NCBI RefSeq assembly: GCF_007741535.1
Contig: NZ_CP036525.1
Location: 1,116,001 to 1,180,000 of the forward strand
Direction of reading: 5' to 3'
Source of the DNA: Rubripirellula lacrimiformis
Lineage (GTDB): Bacteria; Planctomycetota; Planctomycetia; Pirellulales; Pirellulaceae
Length of the DNA: 64,000 nt
This document shows positions 16,821 through 26,763 of the stretch, one piece after another. Numbering within the stretch: the stretch's first letter is position 1; every line of letters begins with the position of its first letter. The position numbers were made by a program, and so were the translations under genes. The notes under the pieces were generated by a model. The model worked only from the letters and a program-made list of their open reading frames with translations. It was not told the DNA's origin and did no database searches.

Positions 16821-18539
16821 ATGGCAGACTATTTGTCACTTGAGGAAGCAGCCAAGAAGCTTGGAATCCCTACCGAACGTTTGGTAGAGCTTCGTAGCCA
16901 GGGAAAAGTTCGTGGCTTTCGAGACGGTTCTAGCTGGAAGTTCCCCGAGAACGCCATCGAACAGTTGCACGACGATCTGGCCGATATGGGCGCCGGTGGC
17001 AGCGGCATTCTGGCCGACAGCGGTCTAGGCCTAGGGCTCTCGAGCGGCAGCAGCATCATTGGCGGCGATGAATCGTCGTCCGACGATGGCAGCGGCAGTG
17101 ATTTGGGAATCGGCGGCGAATCGACCTCGCCCGGCGGCAGCGACGTCAACTTGGTCGCGTCCGAAGGCGAAGGCAGCGATGTCGCGATCGTTGCTAGCGA
17201 TAGCGATCTGATGCTGGGCAGTGACGGCGGCGGATTGCTGGAAATCGATTCGGCTGATCTGCAGCTAAACGATCCGGCCATCATGCACGATTCAGCACAA
17301 CTGGATTTGGCGATCGAACCCAACGCGGGAAGCACCGGTCCGGTGACTGACGCCGAGTTGAAAGAGATTGCCGAATCGCACCCCGACATTCTGGCCCCGC
17401 AAAAAAGCGGCTCGGGCAGTGGAATCGGTAGTGGCAGCGTTTTGGACCTGGCTGCCGACGAATTCAAATTAGAAAGTGAAAGCGGGCTCAGCTTTACCGA
17501 CGGCGACGATGACGACAGCGGCGAAGAAATGCTGGGCATCGACGAAGACGACAGCGCAATGGCCGCTCTGGGCAGTGCCCTTGGAAGCGACAAGGGCGAT
17601 GGCGCCAGCAGTCTGGAACTGATGGACGACCTGAAACTTTCGGGCGACGGCAGCGCAGCGGGAATGGGATCGCGCGGTGTCGACGTGCTAAGCGAACTGG
17701 ATCTGTTGAGCGCCGAGCAATCTGGCAGCGGACTGATCTCGGGCGATAGTGACAACCTTCTGATGTCGTCCGGATTGGGCAGCAGCATCGGTGCAGACGC
17801 GCTCTCGGGCAGCGATCTATCCGGCATCGATGACGCGTTGGCCGATGACGACGATCTTGTGATCGCCGACGATGACGACGATTTGGTGATCAGCAGTGCT
17901 GGCAGCGATATCTCGGTCGCCGGTGACAGCGGAATCAATTTAATGAGCCCCTCGGACAGCGGACTTTCGCTCGAAAGCGAACCGTTGGACTTGGCCGGCA
18001 GCAGCATTTCGGCTCTGGACTTGGGTGCCGAACTTTCCGACGGTGGCAGCAGTGCCAGCGGAAGCGGAAGTGGATCCATCGTCGACTTCCAGGCCGACGA
18101 AGAATTCCAACTGTCGCCTTCGGGCATCGGGTTGGATGCCGATCTGGAAAGCGGATCGCAAGTGATCGAAGTCGAAGATTCGGCCGAAGCGGTTGAATTT
18201 GACGATGCCGGTTTCGGCGACGCCGACCCGCTGGGCGGAGACGTTTTTGGCGAAGATCCCGACGACGCCGAAGTCGTTGCATTGGACGATGATGGCGAAG
18301 CTGTTGAAATCGACGAATCCGCCGAACCAGTGTCGATGGGGGCTGCCCCGATGGGCGGCTACGAAGTGCCGTTTTCGATGCTGCAGTGCGTCACGTTGAT
18401 GCTGGTCGTCTTGGTCCTGGGAATCGGCGGCATGCTGATGACCGACCTGGTTCGCAACATGTGGACCTACAGCGAACAGAGTGCGCCGGTCAGTTCGTTG
18501 ACCGACTCGCTGATCGGCCTGATGGGCTGGGGACAGTAG
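16821..18539 (+). CDS. Excisionase-type helix-turn-helix protein with large acidic Ser/Asp/Gly region and C-terminal membrane helix
   Basis: A 572-aa protein from ATG 16821. Residues 1-57 form a MerR/excisionase-like helix-turn-helix (LSLEEAAKKLGIPTERLVEL, then VRGFRDGSSWKFPENAIEQL). Residues about 60-500 are extremely acidic, made of Ser, Asp, Gly and Glu with many DSGL, GSGS and DDDD groups, likely disordered. Near residue 515 there is one membrane helix (MLQCVTLMLVVLVLGIGGMLM), followed by about 40 residues. A DNA-binding-like domain tethered to the membrane by a long acidic linker is odd: it might link DNA or another protein to the envelope, or the helix-turn-helix fold may serve protein binding. 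Function unknown; the architecture is clear. Confidence 0.8.
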   Translation: MADYLSLEEAAKKLGIPTERLVELRSQGKVRGFRDGSSWKFPENAIEQLHDDLADMGAGGSGILADSGLGLGLSSGSSIIGGDESSSDDGSGSDLGIGGESTSPGGSDVNLVASEGEGSDVAIVASDSDLMLGSDGGGLLEIDSADLQLNDPAIMHDSAQLDLAIEPNAGSTGPVTDAELKEIAESHPDILAPQKSGSGSGIGSGSVLDLAADEFKLESESGLSFTDGDDDDSGEEMLGIDEDDSAMAALGSALGSDKGDGASSLELMDDLKLSGDGSAAGMGSRGVDVLSELDLLSAEQSGSGLISGDSDNLLMSSGLGSSIGADALSGSDLSGIDDALADDDDLVIADDDDDLVISSAGSDISVAGDSGINLMSPSDSGLSLESEPLDLAGSSISALDLGAELSDGGSSASGSGSGSIVDFQADEEFQLSPSGIGLDADLESGSQVIEVEDSAEAVEFDDAGFGDADPLGGDVFGEDPDDAEVVALDDDGEAVEIDESAEPVSMGAAPMGGYEVPFSMLQCVTLMLVVLVLGIGGMLMTDLVRNMWTYSEQSAPVSSLTDSLIGLMGWGQ

Positions 18540-18996
18540 TCTCGCTCAACTGCCTGTGTGGAATCATCACGGGCAAATTCTTTGACAGCAATCCGCGTTG
18601 GCGTTGCCACGCCGGCGGGAATGACGCTTGCGTGCGTGATTTGGGCTCTGCCCATTGCCCCGCAGCGGCCTGCTTGCGACGAAGCGATTTCGTGGTGAGA
18701 CGTTTTGTCGCGGCTTGGTTCTGGCGGAGTCTGATTTGCGGCGGATGATTCTCCGTATTGTTCGCCGAAGTGCCGGTGTGGCGACGATTCTGGTCCATGA
18801 TTGTCGTGCAAGCGTTCGCCTGATTCGACCAACATCGGGTAGGATGTGGGATCAGGGCTGCTGGGATTGTCGGGTACGTTCGGTTTGACCCAAGCGTTAA
18901 GCTACGGTCATGCCTGCAGCGGATTCCGTCCCACCTTTCCCCCTGCACCCCACCCCTCCCCCAGCGCCATTGATGGCTCGCTTGTACTAGGTCGAT
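18540..18996. other. Intergenic region without recognised features
   Basis: 457 bases between two plus-strand genes. Several overlapping open frames on both strands lack plausible starts and show no family pattern. No strong terminator hairpin or repeat family copy is seen. The last 80 bases are C-rich. Confidence 0.45.
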
Positions 18997-20190
18997 ATGT
19001 CGGCGTTTTCATTCTTTGATCAGTGTTTCGTGAACCCGTATTTCACGAACAAGTGTTTCACGAACAGTCGTTTCATGATGGCGTTCATGGTGATCGCTTC
19101 GTGGGGTGTCGTTGGTTGCGATTCATCCGATCCGATCGTCACTTATCGTGTTTCCACGAAGGTGCCCGATCAGTTTCAGGTGGGCCAGGAACGAATGCTC
19201 GCCGCGATGGTGCCCAGTGGCGACCAGGTTTGGTTCTTCAAGGTGATGGGCCCCGAGGCGGCTGTGGCGTCGATCGAATCGACGTTCCGTTCGTTTGTCG
19301 AAGACGTCACGTTGACCGACGGGGCACCCGATCTGACCGAACTGCCCGACGGATGGAAAATGGGGGCCAAGAAATCGATGCGGTTTGCATCGATCGACGT
19401 CGATACACCCGGAAAACAACTCGACATCAGCGTTTCGCAGCTCACTCGCCAAGACGACTATGACGCCATGGTTGCGATGAACGTGAATCGTTGGCGGGGC
19501 CAGCTGTCGCTGGATCCATCGCAAACCAAGTGGGCCGAAGCCGAACCGATGGACGTCGCTGCGGCCGATGGTGATTCGGTGTGGGTCGATCTGGTGGGCA
19601 CCGGTGGCGGTGGATCGTCGATGACGCCACCGTTCGCAGGTGGCAACGCGCCGTTTGCTGGCGGTGCCCCGTTCGCTGGCGGTGCAGGAGCGTCCTCTGC
19701 CGCGCCGCCCGCGATGCCGCCGACCATGATGGCGCCGCCGGCCGATGCCAAGCCGTCACCGCCCGACGAACGATTGGGATTTGATCGTCCCGATGGTTGG
19801 CGTGATGGCCGAAGTGGCGGGATGCGATTGGCCGCATTCGACGTTGGCCCCGAAGATGCGCCAGCCGAGATCACGGTGATTCCTGCGGGTGGTGACCTGC
19901 GTGGCAATGTCGCCCGATGGTTGGGGCAGATTCGCGAAGGCGAAGTGGCCGATGAAGTCGTGGATCAAGCCATGGCGGATGTGAAAGAAGTGGATGTCGA
20001 TGGTCGATCCGGTCAGCGGTTTCAACTGACTGGTCAGGACGCCGATAGCGGGACCGCCATCGATGCGACGATCGTGCCGATGGATGGTGGGATGAGTCTG
20101 TTTATCAAGATGACTGGACCGGCCAAGACCGTCGCCGATCAGTCCGATTCGATCGGACAGTTTCTTGAATCGCTAGAGTTGAAATTTTAG
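18997..20190 (+). CDS. Lipoprotein with two copies of a folded domain joined by a Pro/Gly/Ala linker
   Basis: A 397-aa protein. ATG 18997 has AGG eight bases upstream; an alternative ATG at 19075 would give a more normal signal peptide. The lipobox is VVGC (about residue 41) followed by DSSD. The first domain (about residues 48-205: VSTKVPDQFQVGQERML, WFFKVMGP, LPDGWKM) and the second (about 265-395: RPDGWRDGRSGGMRLAAFDVG, MSLFIKMTGPAKTV, IGQFLESLEL) look like repeats of one fold, separated by PFAGG repeats. It precedes the cytochrome c synthase by 161 bases; a role in cytochrome maturation is possible by context only. Confidence 0.78.
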   Translation: MSAFSFFDQCFVNPYFTNKCFTNSRFMMAFMVIASWGVVGCDSSDPIVTYRVSTKVPDQFQVGQERMLAAMVPSGDQVWFFKVMGPEAAVASIESTFRSFVEDVTLTDGAPDLTELPDGWKMGAKKSMRFASIDVDTPGKQLDISVSQLTRQDDYDAMVAMNVNRWRGQLSLDPSQTKWAEAEPMDVAAADGDSVWVDLVGTGGGGSSMTPPFAGGNAPFAGGAPFAGGAGASSAAPPAMPPTMMAPPADAKPSPPDERLGFDRPDGWRDGRSGGMRLAAFDVGPEDAPAEITVIPAGGDLRGNVARWLGQIREGEVADEVVDQAMADVKEVDVDGRSGQRFQLTGQDADSGTAIDATIVPMDGGMSLFIKMTGPAKTVADQSDSIGQFLESLELKF

Positions 20191-20351
20191 GCGGCCGCCC
20201 GGCATCGACTCAGTGCGATGATGGAAAGCCCACAGCCCGTTGCTTTGTCGCCGTCTGACCAAGCACTGGCCGACTGAGCGCTGGCCGACTGAGCGGCAAA
20301 ATTCTGATGTGTTGAACTGACACGCAAAACGTTTTCTCAAGAGTGCATCCG

Positions 20352-23300
20352 ATGGCAACCGTCGCATCTGATTTCAATACCGATCCTCGCGATGACTCAG
20401 CAACCGCTGGCGGATTCGGGTGGACTGTCCTGCAATATCTCGGATCGTTGAAGTTGACGGTCGGCTTGTTTGCGTGTTCGTTAATTCTGGTCCTGGTTGG
20501 CACCTTGGCCCAGGACGAGATGAACATGTTGGAGGTCAAGCAGCGGTACTTTTTGTCTTGGATCGCGGCGCTGCACTTTGATGATTTTTTCCCTCAGGCG
20601 TTTCTCAGCCACGCTGAACCCATTCCCGGTGTGATCCCGTTCCCGGGCGGTGCGTTGATCGGCGTGTTGTTGATGATCAATTTGGTTGCTGCCAAGATCA
20701 CGCGTTTCAGAATTCACGCATCAGGCGGGAAGTTGTGGGGCGGTGCAGCGGTTGTGCTGCTAGGGGTGGTCGTCGCGGCGATCGTGGTGATGGCGGGACA
20801 CGACAGCGATGGTTTGCAGGGCACGCCGCCCGAGTGGATGGGGTACGACAAGTTGTGGGCCGGTGTGCTGGCCGGCATGGCGGCGCTAGGCGTCGCGATC
20901 GGCATCGCAGCCAACAAGATCCAAAACACGACACTGAAGCCGCTGGCGTACGTGATGGCGGCAAGCATCCTGGGCGTTGTGGTGTATTCCCTGTTTGGCG
21001 GTTTTCGGATCGGTGAACCGGGGCTGCGAATCGTTTGGCAATTGACCAAAGGGTTAGGTGCCGGCGTCATCCTGTTGGTCGGCTGTGTGATGATGTTTGG
21101 TAAACAGGGCGGGAACGTTCTGTTGCATATCGGGGTCGGTCTGTTGATGGTCGGACAGTTCGTGTTTGGTGACCGCCAAACCGAACAGCGGCTGACGATG
21201 GTCGAAGGCGATTCCACCAACGCATTCATCAACATGGATGAGGTTGAATTGGTGTTCATCGAGTCGATGGACGACGAAGACCTGGTGACGGCGATTCCCG
21301 GCACTCGGTTGCAGATCGCCAGTGGCGGGGAAGTGATCTCGGATCCTTCGCTGCCAGTCGACGTCAAAGTGCTGGCCTACTATCCCAATTCGACTCTGGT
21401 CGAACTGCCCAAGGACAACTTGGCGGACACCGGGTTCGGGTTGGAAACCGGTGCAGCCGATCGCCCCAAATCGGGCGGTGTGGATGCCGCCACCAACATC
21501 GCATCGGCGTACATCGAACTGCTGGATAAACAGTCGGGCGAATCGTTGGGCAAACACCTGGTCAGCCAATTGTTGTCGGACCGGACTTTGTTGATGCGAA
21601 CCGCCAACAGCAAAGATCTGTTCGATTCGGTTGCCGTTGGTGACAAAACGTACAACGTCGGTTTGAAGTTCCACCGCGAAGTGAAACCGTACTGGATCCA
21701 CTTGGAAGATTTCCGCCGCACGACTTACAGCGGCACGCAGACGCCACGCGACTATTCGTCCTTTGTTCGGATCATTGCCGAAGATACCGGCGAAGATCGT
21801 AAGGAACGCATCTGGATGAACAACCCGCTGCGTTACCGCGGCGAAACGTTCTATCAGTCCAGTTTCGATACGTTGCCCAGCGGTCAGGAAATGACCAGCA
21901 TCCAGGTCGTTCGGAATTCGGGTTGGCTGATCCCTTACGTCGCCTGCAGCATCACGGCGTTGGGCATGCTGGCTCACTTCCTGGGCACACTCACCCGGTT
22001 CCTGAAGCGTCGCGAACGCGAAACACGAAAAGAGCGTGAAGAGCTGGCGGAATTCGCTGGCAAACGTCCTTCGCTATGGCCTGTCTACGCAACCGTTTGC
22101 GGTTTTGGTTTGTTCGCCGCGGTGCTGCTAGTGCCATGGTCGGCCGTGATGAACCAAATGCGTCCAGCCGATCGAATGCAGAGCTATGACTTCTATGCCG
22201 CAGGCAAAATTCCGACTCAGTTCGGCGGCCGCATCATGCCGCTGGACGCCTACGCAAGACAAACGTTGAAGGCGATCAGCAACAAAGAATCGCTGCCGCT
22301 GGATACCGCTCCGGCGGGTATCAAGGGACGCGCCCAAGGACGCAAATTGTCGGCCATCCAGTGGTTGATGGAAGTGGCGATCGAAAAGCCCGAGTTGCGG
22401 TTCCTGCCGATGTTTCGGATCGATGCAGACGAGGTCCGAAGCGAATTGGGGCTCGAGCGTCGGCAGAGCAAGTTGTACTCGCTGGACGAAATCGCCAAGG
22501 AGTTTGGCCGAGTCGCACAGATCGTCGAAGCGGCAGTCGCAAAAGATACGTCGGAGATGACGTTCAAGGAAAAGAAACTGGTCGAATTGGATCGCCGCAC
22601 CCGGCAGTTCACTTTGACAGCCGCCGCATTCCAGTTACCGGTTCCCGAAGAGATCCCGATGGCAGAGTTCCAGAAGGTCTTTCCAGAGGCTACCGATGCC
22701 GATCGCCAAATGGTGATGCTGCGTCAGTTGCAGCGCCGGATGGAAGCGCTGAAACAAATGTCGGCGCCGGCCGTCGTGGCCCCAGGCAAAAATGACATCG
22801 CAACGTCGGTGAATGAACCCTCGTGGTTTGCATTCGGACCAGCGTTCTTTGATCATTTTCGCTCGGTCGCCGGTGGTGAATCGCCTCAGGGCGATGTTGG
22901 TTTGCCAGGCATCGATTCGTTTGGAAAGATGATTCAGGCCTATGCAAAAGAAGATCCGGCCAAGTTCAACGAAGCGGTCGACGGACAGTTGGACGCGGTT
23001 ACCGACTACCCGATTCCTGGCTACAAACCAGGGATGGTCAGCCTAGAACGTTGGATGCAATCCAATTGGCCGACCGGCGTCGCGATGATGCTGTACCTGG
23101 CGACGCTTGTGATGGGGTTGGTGTACTTTTTGGTGGACCTGCCACGACTGCGTCAGGCCGTGTGGGGAACCTTGGCACTTGCGATGGCGATCCATACGGT
23201 GGCCATCATCTGTCGCATTTCGATTACCGGACGTGCGCCGGTGATCAACCTGTATTCGTCGGCCGTGTTCATCGGTTGGGCAGCGGTGTTGTTCGGTTTG

Positions 23301-23966
23301 GTGGTGGAACGAATCTTCAAATACGGGATCGGTAATATCTTGTCGGCCGCCGCTGGTGTGATGACATTGCTGGTCGCCTACGGATTGAATTCGGGCGACA
23401 CGATGCCCGTGCTGCAGGCGGTCCTGGATACGCAGTTCTGGTTGGCGACACACGTGATCAGCGTGACGCTGGGTTACGTCGCCACCATGGTCGCGGGCAC
23501 GTTGGGGATTGGTTATCTGATCGCCGGTTGGTTGGGCCGCGACGGCAAGGTGATGCGTGACTTGTACCGTTGTTGTTATGGGGCCGCTTGTTTTGGAATC
23601 CTGTTCAGCTTTGTTGGTACCGTGTTGGGTGGTCTTTGGGCCGACGACAGTTGGGGCCGTTTCTGGGGCTGGGATCCGAAAGAAAACGGAGCCCTGTTGA
23701 TCGTGATCTGGAACGCGTTGATGTTGCACGCCCGCTGGGACGGCATGGTCGGGGCACGCGGATTCGCTGGCTTGGCAATCGGCGGAAACGTAGTGACGGC
23801 ATGGAGCTGGTTTGGCACGAACGAACTTGGCATCGGCCTGCACAGCTACGGATTCACGTCCGGCGTGTTGATGTGGCTAAGCCTGTTCGTCGGCATCCAG
23901 TTGGCCTTCGTCGCAATCGACCTGGTGATGCGATGGATGGGCGTCCGCTTCGGGAAGCCCGCCTAG
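20352..23966 (+). CDS. ccsBA: Fused cytochrome c synthase CcsBA (ResB-CcsA/ResC)
   Basis: A 1204-aa membrane protein from ATG 20352. The N-terminal half is ResB/Ccs1-like: membrane helices near residues 20-50, 95-115 and 130-230, then a large outer domain (about 240-530, with DFRRTTYSGTQTPRDYSSF and NNPLRYRGETFYQSSFD). The C-terminal half is CcsA: multiple helices from about residue 905 and the WWD haem-handling motif WGRFWGWDPKENGALL near residue 1100. It exports haem and ligates it to CxxCH motifs outside the membrane (system II). A central soluble stretch of about 300 residues (roughly 600-880) is longer than in most CcsBA proteins and Lys/Glu-rich. Confidence 0.93.
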   Translation: MATVASDFNTDPRDDSATAGGFGWTVLQYLGSLKLTVGLFACSLILVLVGTLAQDEMNMLEVKQRYFLSWIAALHFDDFFPQAFLSHAEPIPGVIPFPGGALIGVLLMINLVAAKITRFRIHASGGKLWGGAAVVLLGVVVAAIVVMAGHDSDGLQGTPPEWMGYDKLWAGVLAGMAALGVAIGIAANKIQNTTLKPLAYVMAASILGVVVYSLFGGFRIGEPGLRIVWQLTKGLGAGVILLVGCVMMFGKQGGNVLLHIGVGLLMVGQFVFGDRQTEQRLTMVEGDSTNAFINMDEVELVFIESMDDEDLVTAIPGTRLQIASGGEVISDPSLPVDVKVLAYYPNSTLVELPKDNLADTGFGLETGAADRPKSGGVDAATNIASAYIELLDKQSGESLGKHLVSQLLSDRTLLMRTANSKDLFDSVAVGDKTYNVGLKFHREVKPYWIHLEDFRRTTYSGTQTPRDYSSFVRIIAEDTGEDRKERIWMNNPLRYRGETFYQSSFDTLPSGQEMTSIQVVRNSGWLIPYVACSITALGMLAHFLGTLTRFLKRRERETRKEREELAEFAGKRPSLWPVYATVCGFGLFAAVLLVPWSAVMNQMRPADRMQSYDFYAAGKIPTQFGGRIMPLDAYARQTLKAISNKESLPLDTAPAGIKGRAQGRKLSAIQWLMEVAIEKPELRFLPMFRIDADEVRSELGLERRQSKLYSLDEIAKEFGRVAQIVEAAVAKDTSEMTFKEKKLVELDRRTRQFTLTAAAFQLPVPEEIPMAEFQKVFPEATDADRQMVMLRQLQRRMEALKQMSAPAVVAPGKNDIATSVNEPSWFAFGPAFFDHFRSVAGGESPQGDVGLPGIDSFGKMIQAYAKEDPAKFNEAVDGQLDAVTDYPIPGYKPGMVSLERWMQSNWPTGVAMMLYLATLVMGLVYFLVDLPRLRQAVWGTLALAMAIHTVAIICRISITGRAPVINLYSSAVFIGWAAVLFGLVVERIFKYGIGNILSAAAGVMTLLVAYGLNSGDTMPVLQAVLDTQFWLATHVISVTLGYVATMVAGTLGIGYLIAGWLGRDGKVMRDLYRCCYGAACFGILFSFVGTVLGGLWADDSWGRFWGWDPKENGALLIVIWNALMLHARWDGMVGARGFAGLAIGGNVVTAWSWFGTNELGIGLHSYGFTSGVLMWLSLFVGIQLAFVAIDLVMRWMGVRFGKPA

Positions 23967-23995
23967 ATCTGGCGTGTCCCTACGCTTTACTGAAA

Positions 23996-24166
23996 CTTAA
24001 ACTCGAACTCGAACTCGAACTCGAACTCGAACTCGAACTCGAACTTCTTCTCCGTTCCTGCGGGACGCAGGGACACTGTACGGCCCACGTCTGTGGGCGT
24101 GGGGCCAGTCGAACGGTTGGCCCTGTGTCTGTCGATGTTGCGCCCGGAAGAAAGCTCGAGTTTAAG
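23996..24166. repeat. R4 hexamer array (ACTCGA/GAACTC) with inverted end motif
   Basis: Directly after ccsBA. CTTAAACTCGA at 23996-24006 leads into about eight uninterrupted CTCGAA hexamers to about 24048. The inverse of the same leading motif, TCGAGTTTAAG, stands at 24156-24166, so an interval of about 170 bases is bounded by 11-base inverted repeats. The interior has GC-rich pairs (GGCCCACG, GGCCAGTCG). A related, longer array lies at 44391-44597. Confidence 0.8.
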
Positions 24167-24284
24167 ATTTTCGGAATGTTAATTCGACAGCCGCAAATGC
24201 TTGGCGAACGCCCCGTCGGTGGCTCTGAACCATCGCCTTGCCGACCGCTGGCGTGCATTCGCCGATCTGCAAAGGCCTGGGGCC

Positions 24285-25640
24285 TTACAGCGGTTGTTCG
24301 GTGACGGGGCCGCCGGAGTATTCGCGTGCCGTTCGGATCTTCGCTCGCATCGCTGCTGGTTCGTGAGGCATCGGTCGGCTGGGTGGGATCAGGATGTCTG
24401 TCAGCCAAGCGTTCTGGGCCGATAGCGGTACCATCTCGCTGTGCGACGGAGCCAGGGCTGTCATCAAGGCGATCGATCGCAGCGGTAGGCCGTCGGTGCG
24501 AACCAGTGGGAAGCCCCCGGCGTGCATCGCGATCCCTTCGGGAAAACTGGTGTAGCCCTGTTCGGTGTGGCAGATGCCGTTGATTCGCAGTTCGGTGTCC
24601 AGCAGGCTGAATCGCATCGCGATCCGGTCGTACTGCAGGTCTTCGGTGCCTGGGGGGACCCGGACGTCGAAGCCAAGATTCATGTGGGCCGATGCCAACA
24701 GCGATCGGCCGATCTGACCATCGCTGGCCGTGAAGGTGCCCGCGATGTCGACGCTGCGTCGAGGCTCGATACGGCAACGTTCAAAATCCAGTCGCCCGGT
24801 GCCCGAGAAGCGGTGCGGTTGTTTCTCGGAGATTCGGTCCAGCGATAGTCCGTCGATGTGGCTGGTGCCTAAGTCGATCCACCAGCGATCGGCTTCCAGG
24901 TGCCATCGCATCGATCCGCTAAAGGTCGCCGCCGCCCCCAGTCTGCCCATCGGTCCGTCCAGGTACTTGGCCAGCGTGGTGCAGGGCAGGGCGTTGTCGT
25001 GGGTGTCGATCGTCCATTCGGTGGTGGGGGTTTGCCCGCTGCGATCGCGTCGGATCGTGATGTCGATCGGTGTGCCATCACGCGATGCATCGCTGCCGGA
25101 AGTTGCCAGCATGCACAGGATGACCGCTTGGACCGCGTCCGGTTCGGGTTCGATCCAGGCGTCCACGTCGGTCAGCGTCATGCCGCTGCTGGGGCCGTCG
25201 GCGATCGTTAAATCGTTGGCTGCGAACCGGATTGGGCGTCCGGTTTGTTCCGGGCGGCATAGGAATCGATCGTGGATCAGTCGCCACGCCGAGGGCAGAG
25301 TGGCAGATTGAAGTTTCGGTTGTCGCAGCAAGATCGACACTTCGTCGTCCCGGTCGACCCAATCAAGTTGCCGGACGTACGCCACTTCGGCCTGGGTTTC
25401 GGGTTCCAGGATGCGAAGTTCGTCGATGCGGATCGTCGACGGGGAAGTCCGGGTGAAGCGGCCAATCTGGACCACCAATCCGGTGGCGCGAGAAAGTTCG
25501 GCTTCGGCCGATCGACGCACGCGTCCGGCGTACCAAGGGGTGGCCATCATGACCACCACCGCCAACGTGATCGACGTGGGAACAGCGCAGCACAGAACGA
25601 ACATTAGCCGCGCGATTCCTCGCTGCGTTCGTTCATGCAT
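24285..25640 (-). CDS. Membrane-anchored AsmA-like protein of unknown function
   Basis: A 451-aa protein from ATG 25640, with AAGGA about twelve bases upstream. One N-terminal membrane helix (about residues 13-34, FVLCCAVPTSITLAVVVMMA) is followed by a long beta-rich region. The start of the outer part (VRRSAEAELSRATGLVVQIGRFTRTSPSTIRIDELRI) resembles the opening of AsmA/TamB-like proteins, where an early amphipathic segment precedes repeated beta strands. Later it contains FSGTGRLDFERC and MNLGFDVRVPPG. No enzyme motif is seen. AsmA-like proteins act in lipid transport or envelope upkeep; that link is tentative. It is divergent from the BASS-type transporter. Confidence 0.65.
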   Translation of the reverse strand: MHERTQRGIARLMFVLCCAVPTSITLAVVVMMATPWYAGRVRRSAEAELSRATGLVVQIGRFTRTSPSTIRIDELRILEPETQAEVAYVRQLDWVDRDDEVSILLRQPKLQSATLPSAWRLIHDRFLCRPEQTGRPIRFAANDLTIADGPSSGMTLTDVDAWIEPEPDAVQAVILCMLATSGSDASRDGTPIDITIRRDRSGQTPTTEWTIDTHDNALPCTTLAKYLDGPMGRLGAAATFSGSMRWHLEADRWWIDLGTSHIDGLSLDRISEKQPHRFSGTGRLDFERCRIEPRRSVDIAGTFTASDGQIGRSLLASAHMNLGFDVRVPPGTEDLQYDRIAMRFSLLDTELRINGICHTEQGYTSFPEGIAMHAGGFPLVRTDGLPLRSIALMTALAPSHSEMVPLSAQNAWLTDILIPPSRPMPHEPAAMRAKIRTAREYSGGPVTEQPL

Positions 25641-25788
25641 GCCGGAGTCCTTTCCCGCACGATTGTGATCAGGGCGAAGTCGAGAAGTTCGGCTATGCTA
25701 GCCAGCCGATTCTCTCGTCAGGTGTTGGGTGCCGCGATCTTACGTCCGCGGTCTGTTTCACCGATAGGTCGTTTAGGAAGATCGCGGC

Positions 25789-26763
25789 ATGCGGAAGATT
25801 GCCAAAAATCACTGGTTCTTGCTCTCCATCGCTGCCTGCTACACCGCTGGCTACCTAGGGGCCGACGTGCTGAAGCCGGTGACCGATTTGTCGTGGCTTC
25901 GCGATAGCATCGTTTTTATCGTGATGTGGGCGATGGGAGTCACCCTAAGAGCCGAAACCGTGCGTGCTAGCATTTCGAAACCGGCTCCTGGTTTGCTAGC
26001 AATCATGATCAATTTGTTGCTGATTCCATTGTTGACCCTGCCGACGATGTGGTTTTTACCCGAGCATCTTTTTGGCGGATTGTTCGTTGGGGCGCTGGTG
26101 CCATGCACCTTGGCGTCGGCATCGGTTTGGACGCGGCGGGCCGGTGGCGATGATTCGATCGCGATGCTGACCACGGTGGCAACCAATCTGTCCTGTGTGG
26201 CGGTGGTTCCGGTGGGGGTGATGTTGGTGTTGAGCCGCCAGGCGGACGTTTCGGCGGTCGACCAGATCGCCAAGTTGTCGTTGTTGGTGGTCGCACCGTT
26301 GATCGTCGGCCAGGCCATGCGGTGGTATGGGTGGGGCGGATGGGCCGACCGCCGCAAACCAAGACTGTCGCTGGTGGGGCAGTTCGGGATCTTGGCGATG
26401 GTGGTCTTCGGTGCGGTCGCCAGCCGCCAAAGTCTGGGGGATGGCAGTACGACCGGGTGGCCAGCGATGATGATTCTATTGGTCGCGGCATCCGCGATAC
26501 ACTCGGCGGCCCTGGCCATCGGCGTCGCCTCGTCGCGGTGGCTGGGCATGCAACCGGAAACGCAGATTGCCGTCGGGATCAGCGGCAGTCAAAAGACGTT
26601 GATGGTCGGTTTGCAGATTGCGATCGACTGTGGCGTCAGCGTGATCCCGATGTTGGTCTATCATTTGAGTCAGTTGGTGATCGATACCGTGATCGCCGAC
26701 CGCTGGAAAGCGTCCCATTCCCCGTCGCCACCAAGCGATTCTTCCACTGCAGCCCGTTCATGA
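25789..26763 (+). CDS. Bile acid:sodium symporter (BASS/SBF-like) family transporter
   Basis: A 324-aa membrane protein from ATG 25789 with AGGAAG upstream. Nine to ten hydrophobic helices span the whole length. Features of the family include WAMGVTLRAETV, the helix pair LLAIMINLLLIPLL, the discontinuous region GALVPCTLASASVWTRRAGGD and, in the second half, AVGISGSQKTLMVGLQIA. The family exchanges or co-transports organic anions with sodium. The substrate cannot be predicted. It overlaps the methyltransferase gene by ATGA, which is only gene packing and suggests no shared pathway. Confidence 0.82.
   Translation: MRKIAKNHWFLLSIAACYTAGYLGADVLKPVTDLSWLRDSIVFIVMWAMGVTLRAETVRASISKPAPGLLAIMINLLLIPLLTLPTMWFLPEHLFGGLFVGALVPCTLASASVWTRRAGGDDSIAMLTTVATNLSCVAVVPVGVMLVLSRQADVSAVDQIAKLSLLVVAPLIVGQAMRWYGWGGWADRRKPRLSLVGQFGILAMVVFGAVASRQSLGDGSTTGWPAMMILLVAASAIHSAALAIGVASSRWLGMQPETQIAVGISGSQKTLMVGLQIAIDCGVSVIPMLVYHLSQLVIDTVIADRWKASHSPSPPSDSSTAARS

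Noticed and set aside
16829-18127. 432-codon minus-strand frame rich in Ser and Pro
   Set aside because: Reverse complement of the acidic Ser/Asp/Gly-coding region; the helix-turn-helix start and membrane helix support the plus strand.
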